The notes: a model not told the origin generated them from the letters alone. Numbered from the stretch's first letter, positions 45,238-54,957 are shown. The stretch is 57,480 nt of DNA from an uncultured Lachnospiraceae bacterium (GCA_944381575.1 CALWLS010000003.1:192760-250239); one strand, 5' to 3'. Numbers and translations are program-made.

Positions 45238-45311
45238 CTGAATGTATTTCAGAAAATGACTGAATGAAAACACTGAATTCGACTGAATGAAATTGCCAAA
45301 TCTCACTGAAT
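45238..45311 (+). repeat. Five direct CTGAAT repeats upstream of the AAA-protein gene
   Basis: CTGAAT(G) occurs at 45238, 45260, 45273, 45283 and 45306, four of the five preceded by A. The spacings are 22, 13, 10 and 23 bp. They fill the gap between the importer operon and the next start codon, where a promoter should lie. Confidence 0.6.
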
Positions 45312-45346
45312 AAGCTAAAATATACTTATCCGAAAGAGGTGAGTAT

Positions 45347-46624
45347 ATGGAACATAGTGATTATAAACCACGTATTATTGATAAAAAGGTAGAAGAGTAT
45401 CTCAAAGCATTCGGTGCGGTATGCATTGAAGGTCCAAAGTGGTGCGGCAAAACCTGGACATCCTCTTATCATTGCAGGAGTGAAATATATATTGGTGATC
45501 CAAATAATAACTTTCAGAACCGCAAATTGGCTGAATTATCACCAGATCTCGTACTTGAAGGAGAAACTCCTCGGCTTATAGATGAATGGCAGGAAGTACC
45601 TGCCATTTGGGATGCAGTCAGGTACAGGGTAGATCAGAGAACTGAAAAAGGCCAGTTTATACTTACTGGTTCAGCTACTCCAAACCATAAAGGTATACTT
45701 CACAGTGGAGCTGGACGTATCGCCAAATTGAGGATGAGGCCAATGTCGCTGTTCGAGTCAGGAGATTCGAGTGGGCTGGTATCTCTTGAGTGTATATGCA
45801 AAGGCGAAATGAAGCCGGTAATGACCGGAGATGTGGATCTGCGCAGGCTGATCAGATATATCATCAGGGGAGGATGGCCGGGCAGTCTTATGCTTGACAT
45901 TGAACAGGCAGCACTGCTTCCAGCGGAATATCTCAAAGCGGTAATAGATGATGATGTATTCCGCATGGACGGAATAAGGAGAGATACACGTAAGATGATG
46001 CAGCTGCTGCGTTCCCTTGCAAGGAATGAAAGCACTACAGCGACAAACAGAGTATTGGTAAGAGACATCAAAGATGTAGATGATGAAGATGTGGACAGCA
46101 ATACTGTATCGGCCTATCTGGATATTTTTAAACGTTTATTTATTACGGACAACATACCTGCATTTTCAATATGGGTCAGGTCATCGGTACGGATAAAGCA
46201 GTCTGAAAAAAGACATTTAGCGGATCCGTCTCTTGCATGTGCATTGCTAAATGTTACAGCTTCCGGACTTATAAATGATCTGGAGACTCTTGGATTTTTG
46301 TTTGAATCATTATGTGAACGGGATCTGCGTATATATGCGGAGTCGTTCGGCGCAAGCCTGTATCATTATCAAAACTATAATAATCAGGAGATAGATGCAG
46401 TAATCGAGCTTTCAGACGGACGCTGGTGCGCATTTGAGATAAAACTGGGAGCAAATCAGATAGATGCTGCAGCTGACAATCTCCTTAAGATAAAACATCA
46501 AATGGAAAATGATCCAAAGGGACAGCCGCCGTCAGTTTGCTGTGTACTGTGCGGGATGTCAAACGCTGCATACATAAGGCCGGACGGAGTGTTTGTAATA
46601 CCTGTAACGGCCTTGAAAAATTAA
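45347..46624 (+). CDS. AAA_14/DUF4143-type ATP-binding protein
   Basis: This 425-residue protein has an N-terminal P-loop, GPKWCGKTW (near residue 29), and a Walker B-like RLIDEWQEVP. The sensor-like stretch FILTGSATPNH and the arginine-rich LRMRPMSLFESG are typical of AAA_14. The C-terminal DUF4143 part (about 200-400) contains a PD-(D/E)XK-like core: EIDAVIELSDGRWCAFEIKLG. This family is widespread and largely uncharacterised, often mobile, and sometimes toxin- or defence-linked. AGAGGTGAG precedes the ATG. It stands alone, with CTGAAT repeats upstream. Confidence 0.88.
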   Translation: MEHSDYKPRIIDKKVEEYLKAFGAVCIEGPKWCGKTWTSSYHCRSEIYIGDPNNNFQNRKLAELSPDLVLEGETPRLIDEWQEVPAIWDAVRYRVDQRTEKGQFILTGSATPNHKGILHSGAGRIAKLRMRPMSLFESGDSSGLVSLECICKGEMKPVMTGDVDLRRLIRYIIRGGWPGSLMLDIEQAALLPAEYLKAVIDDDVFRMDGIRRDTRKMMQLLRSLARNESTTATNRVLVRDIKDVDDEDVDSNTVSAYLDIFKRLFITDNIPAFSIWVRSSVRIKQSEKRHLADPSLACALLNVTASGLINDLETLGFLFESLCERDLRIYAESFGASLYHYQNYNNQEIDAVIELSDGRWCAFEIKLGANQIDAAADNLLKIKHQMENDPKGQPPSVCCVLCGMSNAAYIRPDGVFVIPVTALKN

Positions 46625-46760
46625 ATGTTCAAGTTAACAGTTAAAATCAGCTGTCATGATAACTATGGACGCAGCGACAAAGAAAAATATCCAGTGGAAT
46701 TTACAAATATATATAAATTACCTTAATTTATTTATAATATAGAAGAAATAATATTGTTTT

Positions 46761-46790
46761 TTGACAAAAAACTATAGTATAAAGTAAAAA
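46761..46790 (+). promoter_or_regulatory. Upstream promoter of the giant surface protein leader
   Basis: A perfect TTGACA (46761-46766) is followed at 17-18 bp by GTAAAA/TAAAAA. Transcription would start near 46800 and meet the hairpin at 46831. Confidence 0.5.
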
Positions 46791-46830
46791 TAATAAATAT
46801 AATTGGTGGATAAGATCCAGTCTGATTCAG

Positions 46831-46870
46831 GCATCGGTCATGTGGGAACTACATGGCAGATGCTTTTTTT
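46831..46870 (+). terminator. Leader terminator (attenuator-like) upstream of the giant gene
   Basis: GCATC (46831-46835) pairs with GATGC (46859-46863), with an inner GTCATGT/ACATGGC stem, and seven Ts follow directly. It lies about 30 nt into the predicted transcript and 143 bp before the start codon. Confidence 0.75.
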
Positions 46871-46922
46871 ACTAATCATTTTGGGCGGATTTTGTATAAA
46901 TTGATATTATGGACACAAAATG

Positions 46923-46950
46923 TTGACTATAAAAATAAATGAATTAAAAT
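46923..46950 (+). promoter_or_regulatory. Second promoter candidate of the giant gene
   Basis: TTGACT (46923-46928), a 16-bp spacer and TAAAAT (46945-46950) lie after the leader terminator and 64 bp before the start codon. Confidence 0.5.
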
Positions 46951-47013
46951 AATAGATATTCAAAACATTCTAACGGCAGAGTGTGCAAAAACTAAAAAGG
47001 CGGGGGTATAAGA

Positions 47014-50000
47014 ATGAAGAGAACATTCAAAAAGAGCCTTGCATTGTTTTTGTCAGCAGCACTGCTTCTTAGTAATTCATTAGTGACTGTGGCCGATAGT
47101 TCAAGGCCTGCAGAATCCTCCGTAGAGAACACGGGGGGGACTGAAAACATAGATAGTACCTCCGCTGATGTTACCGAGACAGGGTCTGACGATAACAAGA
47201 GCACGGACGCAACCATCGGTAACGATGTTCAGGAAGAAAATTCCAACGAGAACAAAACTGAACAGGGAGAGCAGGAAACAGAGTTAGAGGATAATGGGAC
47301 AGTAAAGGATGAGGAAGACCTCAACGGCACTGGCTCTGGTTTTGATGTCAAAGAGGACGGAACTGAGACTGGCTCAGAGGAGATTTCAGGCGATGAGTCA
47401 GGAGAAATTCCGTCCGGTACAGATGATGTAACAGAGGATGGCTCAGAGGACGAGACCGGTGATGAGAATAAGGAAGAAATACCGGAGGAGGATACTGAGT
47501 CTGATGAAGTTACCGAGGATACTACGGTAACTGTTACAGACAGCACCACATCCAATACTGTAACTTCTGCCGGTGATAACAATTTGATTCCAAAAGAAGA
47601 GACGGAACTTGAGGAAGCAATATATGAGATCAACACTATCCTTGAGCCGGAGGACGGCGGTTCCATCGACATCGCTAATGAGATAAAAGAAGGCGAAGAC
47701 CTTGAGTTTACCGTTACGGTAAATGAGGGCTACGCACTTCCTATCGTAAGTGTCAACGGAGATGAGATCGAGGCAAATGAAGAAGATCTGGAAAATGCTG
47801 AGTTCTCTTATTTTGTCAGTGACATCTATTCGGATACGGATACCATTGACATAAATGTAATGTTTATGCCGTCGAATGATGTTCTCATGATGCTTAATGA
47901 GAAAAATATCACTAATGTTTATGAAGTTGATATTGAGCCTAATGAAACAAAGCGCCTTGAAGGAGAAAGTGGGTTTGCTATAAATGATGACAACTGGTAC
48001 TTCTCCGATAGCGAAGGAAATGAAATAGATAATAATATAGATGGTATAAGGTTAAGCCATGATGGAATTGTGCTTGACCACCGGGAAGATGTCGTAATTG
48101 ATAAAAATCTTGCACTTATAAATCCAGATTTATTTAGGGATGGTTTTTATGTTGCTCATGATTTTAAAGATAACTCATGGAGTGGCGTAAAAACTGAACT
48201 TTTCCACATAAATATAACAAATACGAATGCTTACTTTTATGTCAAGAAAAAGCCTAATTTACCGGATTCTGATTCGTCCGCAGATTATATGTTCTGGGGC
48301 ACAGGAAGTGTTCCGTTTGGGGATGCGTCTAATTATGATGTAAAGCATGATTATATAGATGATGATTGGAAAGATCTTATTGTCTGGCCTGAGGATCCCG
48401 GCTTTTCTGATTATGAAGGATATGATCCAGATGATGGGTATCCGATTCTTACGGATGGAGAATATGACTACCATTACTGGAATGAAGAAGGGGAGGAACC
48501 TGAGGAAGCTTACTATACAATAGAATGGGAAATATACACAGTTGCTAATGGTGCGTTAGGTCCGGATGGAGAAACTCCTTTAGAGGGATCATATTCTGAT
48601 AAACATGAAGAATGGGTACAGACAGGCTATTGGCCTTGGGAAGGACATTATGAAACCGTCTATGATAACATTCCTACGTGGCATGTGGATGCTAATGTAG
48701 AATTCCACAAAGAAGACAGTGTCCATATAATACCTAAAATTCAAGATTTTGAAAGAGTAAATTCGGATAATTTTGTAGAGAAATATTATAAGGATCTTCC
48801 TGGTGGTGAGATACTTCCAAAGGACACTGCCGGAGACGAAGCGATAACATATCTTGAAAACTGGTCAGATATTCAGGCAATAGCGGATGATATTTCTCTT
48901 GCAGAAGAGGCTGGCTATGAGTTTGCATGGTATCTTGATGAAACAGGAACTACACTGGCTACAGCAGATGCAATAGATGCACTCGTGGCTGGAGGTGAAG
49001 ATGTCATCTATGTATATGGATTATATACAGATGAAGAGCCTCCTGTAACTGAAAACATTTATGTAAACTACAACTCTAATGGTGGAGTCGGCACAATAGA
49101 ACCAGCAGAACTCAGGGCTGACTATACAGGGGCATATAGTCTTTTAAGTATAGATGAAGCAAATAACGCATTTACAAGAGAAAATGCTACGGTAATTGGC
49201 TGGAGTGAAAATCCTGTTCTTGACATAGTAGACAGTGACGATGAGTATGCAGGTATTAAAGATAGCGTCATCAACAGCATTAACATAAATGCTGAAAGTG
49301 TAATTGTATATGCTGTTTGGGCAGAAGATTTAAATGGTGATGACACTCCGGATTATCAGCAACTTCATATAGTGTTTGACCTTGTTAATGATCAAGATGC
49401 TAAATTTAATGAACTTGATGGAGCGTACATAAGTACTGATGGAACAAGGGCATATTATTTCTATGATAGCAGTGCCGAAAAATTTGATGCACCACTTCCT
49501 ATAGAAGACGTAGATTTTACCTGTGTAAGAGTTTTTGATGGCTGGTCAAAATATGCTAATCAATATAGCTACGAGCAGTTCATTACAATGTTCACACCGG
49601 CTTCTTGGCTTGAGGTGATGGGCGAAGAGGGATACACTATTACATTTACAGCTAAATTCTCCGATCCAACGGTCAACAATACGCTTACATTTAACGCAAA
49701 TGATCTTGGCAAAGCTGTAACGGGAAGTGTACCTGCTGAAAAGACGTATGCTGCTGGAACTGAAGTTGACCTTACATCTATTGGTAATGAGGGCAATCTT
49801 GATATACCTTATGCGGTATTTGCTGGTTGGAGCACTATTCAGGTTCCTAAGACATTAGATACAGAACAGCAGATCCGTGATGCTATTGATCGCTACAGCA
49901 AGGTAATAATGGATTCAAATAAGACTGTCTATGCTGTTTGGGCTACAGATAGTGATAATGACGGCATTCCTGAATATCTTGAATCCAAGGAAATAACAGT

Positions 50001-52749
50001 TGAGTTTGAAATAGGTGATGTTTCTGGAGTTACATTTGATGATGATACAGAAGCAAAGGGATATACGATAGATGTTGGAACCGGAAATGCTTACAAGGTA
50101 TATGACAAAGAAAAAGATGAAGCATTTGATTCGGCACCGACGCTTAATATAAATGATCCGTATCTGGAATTTGCGGGCTGGTATTACGGCGGAGAATCAC
50201 TTAATCCTGATATTGAAACAAAGGTTGTAAGTTATGATGACATGCTCAAAATAAAGCCTGCGGACTGGGATAACATGAGCAATGTCAAATTCAGGGCAAA
50301 GTTCAATAAGCTCGCAGATTATACTGTAAGATACATTTATGATGGAGTGGAAGGCAGCATGCCTGACACTGAATTCCCTGCAGGTGGAAAGGCAGCTATA
50401 GGATCGACAGTCACTGTAGAGCTTCCGGATAATAGTAAAGATATTATTTATGAAGGAGTAAGGTATACACTATATCCGGCTGACCAGACATTTACTATTA
50501 ATGCAATATCAGATGACCCAGAACAAAATATAATAGAAGTAAAATATGCTAAGGACGATAATGCGGATCATATCCCGGATTCACAGCAGAGATTACTTGT
50601 ATTTGATTTGGGCACGGAGTATGGAGCAGAATACAGTTTAATGCCAACAGGCAATCAGACGCTTGTAAATGACACTATACTTATTTACAGCTACGGCAGT
50701 GAGTCTGATATAGTATACGCTGCTGCGCCTGACATGGAAGATATATACATAGATCCGGCATATGGAGTTGTAATATCTGACTGGGTAAACATAGCAGATG
50801 GAACAAGTTATGATCCTGAAACTGTAGATGTTGCTGTCGGAAGCAAGGCCGTATATAAAGCCGTATATGATAAAGACGAAAATGATGATGGTATTCCTGA
50901 CGGTCAGCAGACCAAAGTCTACATGAGGCCTTTCGCAACTACCATCTATTCGGGCGGTAACAGCGGATATGATCATTATGATGGTACAGGTTTCCCTGAG
51001 CTGGAGCTTGAAGTAAAGCTTGGCGAAGCATTTACAGGGGAAGAAGACCGTGGAGACAGAGGAGCAAGGAATGATCTTGTGACTGAGGTCAACATCAATG
51101 GAACATGGCTTTCATGTGATGACAGCACCGAAGGAATCAATGAATACCTTGAGGCAATATACGTATATCCTACGGAATCTGGAGATTATGAGATCATAAG
51201 CGATGACTCTGAATACAGAGATGGAGGATACCGAGCTGTTGTTGCTGTTAAGGAAACTGCACTAAGTGCCTTTAACAGCGCCGATTATTATTCAGATCCT
51301 GATACTCACCTTATAAGGAACAGAGCTAACGGCGACAAGTATGTGACTATAAGTGATCAGAGTGCTGAAGGACTTGCTTCAATAGGCATAAGGGCATACG
51401 AATCAGAGGAAAGCAATAATATCATCAACTACTTTGTAACATTTACAACAAGCTCCCTTAAGATCAGAGAAACGGTCGGAGATGAAGCTGAAATTTACAA
51501 GGATGTTGAGGTAAGGGAATCCGATGTAAACGTAGCCGAGGACCAGGAAGCGACAGCTTATGTTCCAGCTGATGATAACGGTGATCAGGTTTATTACACT
51601 AACGGCGATGAGTTCAGGGTCGTTGACGATGATCTTGGAATCACATTACTTGAGGATAATGTAAGAACTGATGATAACCGTATAGACCTTATTGAGGATA
51701 AGGGATATAAGGCTGCATACCAGATGTCTGCTGAGGAAGCGGAAGCAGCAGGATATAAGTCAATACTTAAGTATTACGACCTTATAGATAACTTGAATGG
51801 TAATGCCTGGGTACAGAGTGCAACCGGAACATACGTATATATCCCGTATCCGGAAGGAACGGATCAGGATACAGAATTTGAGCTCATGCACTTTAAGGGA
51901 CTTCATAGAGATACTAATTATGAAGGAGAAGAAGTGGCAGCGGCAATAGAAGCCTCTGTGCTTGAGGATGGAACAGAACTGCAGCTTGAAAACACGCCTC
52001 AGGGAATAAAGTTCTTTACGAGCGGTGATGATGCATTCAGCCCGTTCATGCTTATGTGGAAGACAGACAATACAGGTGATAACGGAAATACCGGAAACAC
52101 GGGTACCGGCAGTGCAGGCGGACGTAATGAGTCTGACAGGAATTCCATAGGAGGAACCTATTACACTGTAGGTGTAAACGGCAACTGGCGTCACATGGAC
52201 AATGTGGATGTCAACGCACCGCTTGACGAGGCAGTACCTGCCGGAGCAACTGCAATGGCAGCCCCTGAGTGGCACAGATGGAAATTCTTCAGAAATGACG
52301 GATCCAACATCAGAAGCCAGTGGGCTCATATCGCTAACCCTTATGCGGTAGATGATCAGCCAAAGACCGGATGGTTCTACTTTGACGCTGAAGGACTCAT
52401 GCAGTATGGCTGGTTCCTTGATACGGCGACCGGAAAGTGGTACTACCTGCATGCTGAGTCTGATGGAATGCTTGGAACGATGATGACAGGCTGGCATTAT
52501 GACTTAAATGACGGAAGATGGTACTATCTCGACACTGTAACGGGAGAGATGCTTCTCGGCTGGCAGAACATTGGCGGTAAGTGGTATTACTTCAATACCG
52601 CGCCTAACGAGCAGACCTGGAACCTTGACAGCGTAGCCGGACTCTGGAGATTCAACAACAGTACGGCAAGGCCGCTTGGTTCCATGTACATAAACGAAAC
52701 GACCCCTGACGGCTATCAGGTGGACGGAAGCGGAGCATGGATTCAGTAA
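47014..52749 (+). CDS. Giant cell-surface protein with InlB-type repeats and cell-wall-binding C-terminus
   Basis: This 1911-residue protein starts with a signal peptide (cleavage near residue 27), then an acidic Thr/Ser/Glu/Gly-rich stalk (about 28-195). A region rich in Asp, Tyr and Trp (about 400-620) matches no domain I know. From about 680 to 1300 there are modules of the Listeria-Bacteroides (InlB B-repeat) type, each ending in VYAVWA-like strands. They are separated by calcium-loop-like linkers: DLNGDDTPDYQQ (near 772), DSDNDGIPEY (978), DDNADHIPDSQQ (1181), DENDDGIPDGQQ (1288). A Gly/Asn/Thr linker (near 1690) leads to aromatic cell-wall-binding repeats (about 1710-1911), like those of the protein at 2600. 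There is no LPXTG. It is probably an adhesin or matrix protein. The ribosome binding site is GGCGGGGG. Confidence 0.88.
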   Translation: MKRTFKKSLALFLSAALLLSNSLVTVADSSRPAESSVENTGGTENIDSTSADVTETGSDDNKSTDATIGNDVQEENSNENKTEQGEQETELEDNGTVKDEEDLNGTGSGFDVKEDGTETGSEEISGDESGEIPSGTDDVTEDGSEDETGDENKEEIPEEDTESDEVTEDTTVTVTDSTTSNTVTSAGDNNLIPKEETELEEAIYEINTILEPEDGGSIDIANEIKEGEDLEFTVTVNEGYALPIVSVNGDEIEANEEDLENAEFSYFVSDIYSDTDTIDINVMFMPSNDVLMMLNEKNITNVYEVDIEPNETKRLEGESGFAINDDNWYFSDSEGNEIDNNIDGIRLSHDGIVLDHREDVVIDKNLALINPDLFRDGFYVAHDFKDNSWSGVKTELFHINITNTNAYFYVKKKPNLPDSDSSADYMFWGTGSVPFGDASNYDVKHDYIDDDWKDLIVWPEDPGFSDYEGYDPDDGYPILTDGEYDYHYWNEEGEEPEEAYYTIEWEIYTVANGALGPDGETPLEGSYSDKHEEWVQTGYWPWEGHYETVYDNIPTWHVDANVEFHKEDSVHIIPKIQDFERVNSDNFVEKYYKDLPGGEILPKDTAGDEAITYLENWSDIQAIADDISLAEEAGYEFAWYLDETGTTLATADAIDALVAGGEDVIYVYGLYTDEEPPVTENIYVNYNSNGGVGTIEPAELRADYTGAYSLLSIDEANNAFTRENATVIGWSENPVLDIVDSDDEYAGIKDSVINSININAESVIVYAVWAEDLNGDDTPDYQQLHIVFDLVNDQDAKFNELDGAYISTDGTRAYYFYDSSAEKFDAPLPIEDVDFTCVRVFDGWSKYANQYSYEQFITMFTPASWLEVMGEEGYTITFTAKFSDPTVNNTLTFNANDLGKAVTGSVPAEKTYAAGTEVDLTSIGNEGNLDIPYAVFAGWSTIQVPKTLDTEQQIRDAIDRYSKVIMDSNKTVYAVWATDSDNDGIPEYLESKEITVEFEIGDVSGVTFDDDTEAKGYTIDVGTGNAYKVYDKEKDEAFDSAPTLNINDPYLEFAGWYYGGESLNPDIETKVVSYDDMLKIKPADWDNMSNVKFRAKFNKLADYTVRYIYDGVEGSMPDTEFPAGGKAAIGSTVTVELPDNSKDIIYEGVRYTLYPADQTFTINAISDDPEQNIIEVKYAKDDNADHIPDSQQRLLVFDLGTEYGAEYSLMPTGNQTLVNDTILIYSYGSESDIVYAAAPDMEDIYIDPAYGVVISDWVNIADGTSYDPETVDVAVGSKAVYKAVYDKDENDDGIPDGQQTKVYMRPFATTIYSGGNSGYDHYDGTGFPELELEVKLGEAFTGEEDRGDRGARNDLVTEVNINGTWLSCDDSTEGINEYLEAIYVYPTESGDYEIISDDSEYRDGGYRAVVAVKETALSAFNSADYYSDPDTHLIRNRANGDKYVTISDQSAEGLASIGIRAYESEESNNIINYFVTFTTSSLKIRETVGDEAEIYKDVEVRESDVNVAEDQEATAYVPADDNGDQVYYTNGDEFRVVDDDLGITLLEDNVRTDDNRIDLIEDKGYKAAYQMSAEEAEAAGYKSILKYYDLIDNLNGNAWVQSATGTYVYIPYPEGTDQDTEFELMHFKGLHRDTNYEGEEVAAAIEASVLEDGTELQLENTPQGIKFFTSGDDAFSPFMLMWKTDNTGDNGNTGNTGTGSAGGRNESDRNSIGGTYYTVGVNGNWRHMDNVDVNAPLDEAVPAGATAMAAPEWHRWKFFRNDGSNIRSQWAHIANPYAVDDQPKTGWFYFDAEGLMQYGWFLDTATGKWYYLHAESDGMLGTMMTGWHYDLNDGRWYYLDTVTGEMLLGWQNIGGKWYYFNTAPNEQTWNLDSVAGLWRFNNSTARPLGSMYINETTPDGYQVDGSGAWIQ

Positions 52750-52843
52750 TGACAGGCAATAGCCTGATGGATCCATGATAGATCAGCTATCCCCTCACCA
52801 TATGGAGGTTGTCAGGTGGCAGCAGCTATATGGCATAAAATAG

Positions 52844-52879
52844 AAGAGCGGAGCAGTGTAACAGCTGCCCGCTCTTTTT
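52844..52879 (+). terminator. Terminator of the giant gene
   Basis: AAGAGCGG (52844-52851) pairs with CCGCTCTT (52869-52876), with an inner CAG/CTG stem, and further Ts follow. Confidence 0.85.
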
Positions 52880-53019
52880 ATTGAGAAAATAACTACGCAG
52901 TTTTTCTTTTTCAAATTTGACTGTAGATGGATTTATTACTATACTTTAAAAACAAATCTATAAAATAAAACCCCGATAAGAGAAATAAAATTAAATGTAC
53001 ATAAGAGCCGGATTTTCTG

Positions 53020-53053
53020 TTGAGTCATTAATACTGAATGATTAAAATATAAT
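53020..53053 (+). promoter_or_regulatory. Promoter immediately before the antiporter (possible leaderless start)
   Basis: TTGAGT (53020-53025), a 17-bp spacer and TAAAAT (53043-53048) put the transcription start within a few bases of the ATG at 53056. An imperfect inverted repeat AGTCATT (53023-53029)/AATGATT (53037-53043) overlaps it. The whole block is repeated before the remnant at 55086. Confidence 0.5.
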
Positions 53054-53055
53054 AT

Positions 53056-54297
53056 ATGGATATTTTATTTGGATTATTAAGACTCATAGCCGCCATTGCC
53101 ATTGCATTTACGGCTGGCAGGCTTATATCTAAGCTCAGGCTGCCGGATATACTCGGGTGGCTTATAGCCGGCATGATCATGGGTCCCCACGCACTTAAGC
53201 TCCTTAGCCAGCCGATAATAGATTCGGGCTGGTTTTCATCGGTTGAGAGCCTGTTTGAGTGTGTTTTCGGCCTTATGATCGGCACAGAGATGGTGTTTGG
53301 CAAAATGAAAAAATCAGGTCCCCAGATACTCGTAACGACGCTTACGGAATCCCTTGGGACCTTTATCGTGGTGAGCGCTGTATTTGCAGCAGTTTTCTAT
53401 TTTAGCGGAGTCCCGGTATATCTCGCCTTCGTGCTTGGCAGCATTGCCCTTGCGACTGCACCGGCGCCATCGCTTTCTGTGGTCAACAGCTTCAGGACGG
53501 AAGGCCCGGTGACAAGGACTTTGATACCAATGGCCGCCCTTGACGATATGGTGGGAGGAATAGTATTTTTCCTTGTCATAGTCATGGTGGCGGCGGGGAC
53601 ATTTAACGGAGGCGTTCCGATAGGGCTGGTGCTGTTAGTGGTACTCCTGCCTCTTGTGCTTGGAGCCGTAATGGGAGCGCTATCAGGTCTGATCATGAGG
53701 AAAATGACGGACAGGCGGAAAGTAAGCGCCATCATGCTCATGATGCTTGTGCTGGCCTGGGGAGCGGGAGCTTTGGTCAACTCCGCGCTGCCTGCACCGG
53801 TAATCAACTTTATGCTGATAGGGCTTTCATATTCAGCAGTATTTGCCAATATAATCAGCAGGAAACAGCTTGATGAGCTTAACGACGTCATGCATCCGGT
53901 GATAGGCTTTGCCATGATAGTTGTAATACTTAATCTTGCAGTCCCGCTGGACTATCATCTGATATTCGGAGCAGGTACGTACACCGCGGTCTACATCATT
54001 TCAAGGGCTATTGGAAAGTATGGCGGTGCATATTTCGGGTCGGCGGTGACTCATGCGCCTGAAACTGTTAAAAAATATCTTGGATTCACGCTGCTTCCTC
54101 ATTCCGGAGTATCCCTTGTATTTACCGGGATAGCGGTGTCGGTACTTGGCGCAACGGCTCCGGAGTGCGCAGGCATAGTGCAGGGGACCATAGCTGCGGC
54201 TGCGGTCATAAACGAGATCATAGCAGTATTCATGGCCAAAAAGGGTTTTGAATGGGCCGGAGAGCTCGGCAGGGCCGGCAGGGCTTCAGATAAATAA
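53056..54297 (+). CDS. Cation:proton antiporter, CPA2 (KefB-like) family
   Basis: This 413-residue membrane protein has about 12 helices. The N-terminal signature RLPDILGWLIAGMIMGPH is typical of CPA2 exchangers, as are the GSIALATAPAP discontinuous-helix region and the ion-site residues in AALDDMVGGIVFF (double aspartate). The RCK/TrkA-N domain of full Kef proteins is missing, so it is a stand-alone membrane subunit. No Shine-Dalgarno precedes the ATG, and the promoter sits almost on the start, so translation may be leaderless. It is followed by an FMN-reductase gene, 21 bp away; Kef systems are often paired with a flavoprotein partner. Confidence 0.87.
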   Translation: MDILFGLLRLIAAIAIAFTAGRLISKLRLPDILGWLIAGMIMGPHALKLLSQPIIDSGWFSSVESLFECVFGLMIGTEMVFGKMKKSGPQILVTTLTESLGTFIVVSAVFAAVFYFSGVPVYLAFVLGSIALATAPAPSLSVVNSFRTEGPVTRTLIPMAALDDMVGGIVFFLVIVMVAAGTFNGGVPIGLVLLVVLLPLVLGAVMGALSGLIMRKMTDRRKVSAIMLMMLVLAWGAGALVNSALPAPVINFMLIGLSYSAVFANIISRKQLDELNDVMHPVIGFAMIVVILNLAVPLDYHLIFGAGTYTAVYIISRAIGKYGGAYFGSAVTHAPETVKKYLGFTLLPHSGVSLVFTGIAVSVLGATAPECAGIVQGTIAAAAVINEIIAVFMAKKGFEWAGELGRAGRASDK

Positions 54298-54318
54298 TAT
54301 TATATGGAGGAAAATATA

Positions 54319-54861
54319 ATGGGTAAAAATGTACTTATCATAACTTCAAGTTTAAGGGATAACAGTAATTCGGACACGCTTGCCGCGTCTTTTGCGGAGG
54401 GAGCGAGGGAGGCTGGAAATAATGTTGAAACCATAAGCCTCAAGGATAAGACTATCAATTTCTGTATGGGCTGCATGGTCTGTCAGGAAACTTTGGAGTG
54501 CGTCATAGAGGATGACGCCATCAGTATAGCAGAGAAGGTAAAGGCCGCAGATGTTTTAGTATTTGTTTCTCCTGTGTATTATTACAGCATATCAGGTCAG
54601 CTTAAGACTCTGCTTGACCGGCTTAATCCGCTTTATCCTTCGGATTATAATTTCAGGGACGTGTATTTCCTTGCAACCGCTGCCGATGAGGATGAAAGCG
54701 CCGTGGAAGGTCCGGTAAAAGCTATCGAAGGCTGGGTGGAGTGCTTTGAAAAGGCCCGCCTTGCAGAAACGGTATTTTGCGGAGGAGTAGACGGGGAAGG
54801 CGAGATAAAGGGGCATAAGGCTCTGGATAAAGCCCGTGAAATGGGAAAAGCCATAGGCTGA
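54319..54861 (+). CDS. Flavodoxin-like NAD(P)H-dependent FMN reductase
   Basis: This 180-residue flavoprotein has the FMN loop ITSSLRDNSNSDTLAASF at the start. A cysteine cluster (CMGCMVCQETLEC) near residues 50-62 is often seen in iron-sulfur flavoprotein-like reductases. The second FMN loop is VFVSPVYYYSISGQLKTLLDR. I use ATG 54319, because the upstream ATG at 54304 overlaps the GGAGG ribosome binding site. It is cotranscribed with the antiporter. KefF-type flavoproteins activate Kef exchangers, so a similar partnership is possible, though this protein is not clearly KefF. Confidence 0.85.
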   Translation: MGKNVLIITSSLRDNSNSDTLAASFAEGAREAGNNVETISLKDKTINFCMGCMVCQETLECVIEDDAISIAEKVKAADVLVFVSPVYYYSISGQLKTLLDRLNPLYPSDYNFRDVYFLATAADEDESAVEGPVKAIEGWVECFEKARLAETVFCGGVDGEGEIKGHKALDKAREMGKAIG

Positions 54862-54921
54862 TGGCTGAGGCCGTAAGAAAAATGGAATCTAAATTAAAAG
54901 CCTCTAATAAATAAAAATACG

Positions 54922-54957
54922 ATGCCCATGGAATGATGCTCCATGGGCATTGCATTT
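54922..54957 (+). terminator. Terminator after the antiporter/reductase operon
   Basis: ATGCCCATGG (54922-54931) pairs perfectly with CCATGGGCAT (54941-54950), followed by TGCATTTT. Confidence 0.85.

Noticed and set aside
46800-46880. A possible cyclic-di-GMP or other riboswitch before the giant gene
   Set aside because: The region is too short and contains only one terminator-type hairpin; no conserved aptamer core is visible.
47014-52749. Sortase anchoring of the giant surface protein
   Set aside because: There is no LPXTG-like motif and no C-terminal hydrophobic helix with basic tail; the end consists of wall-binding repeats.
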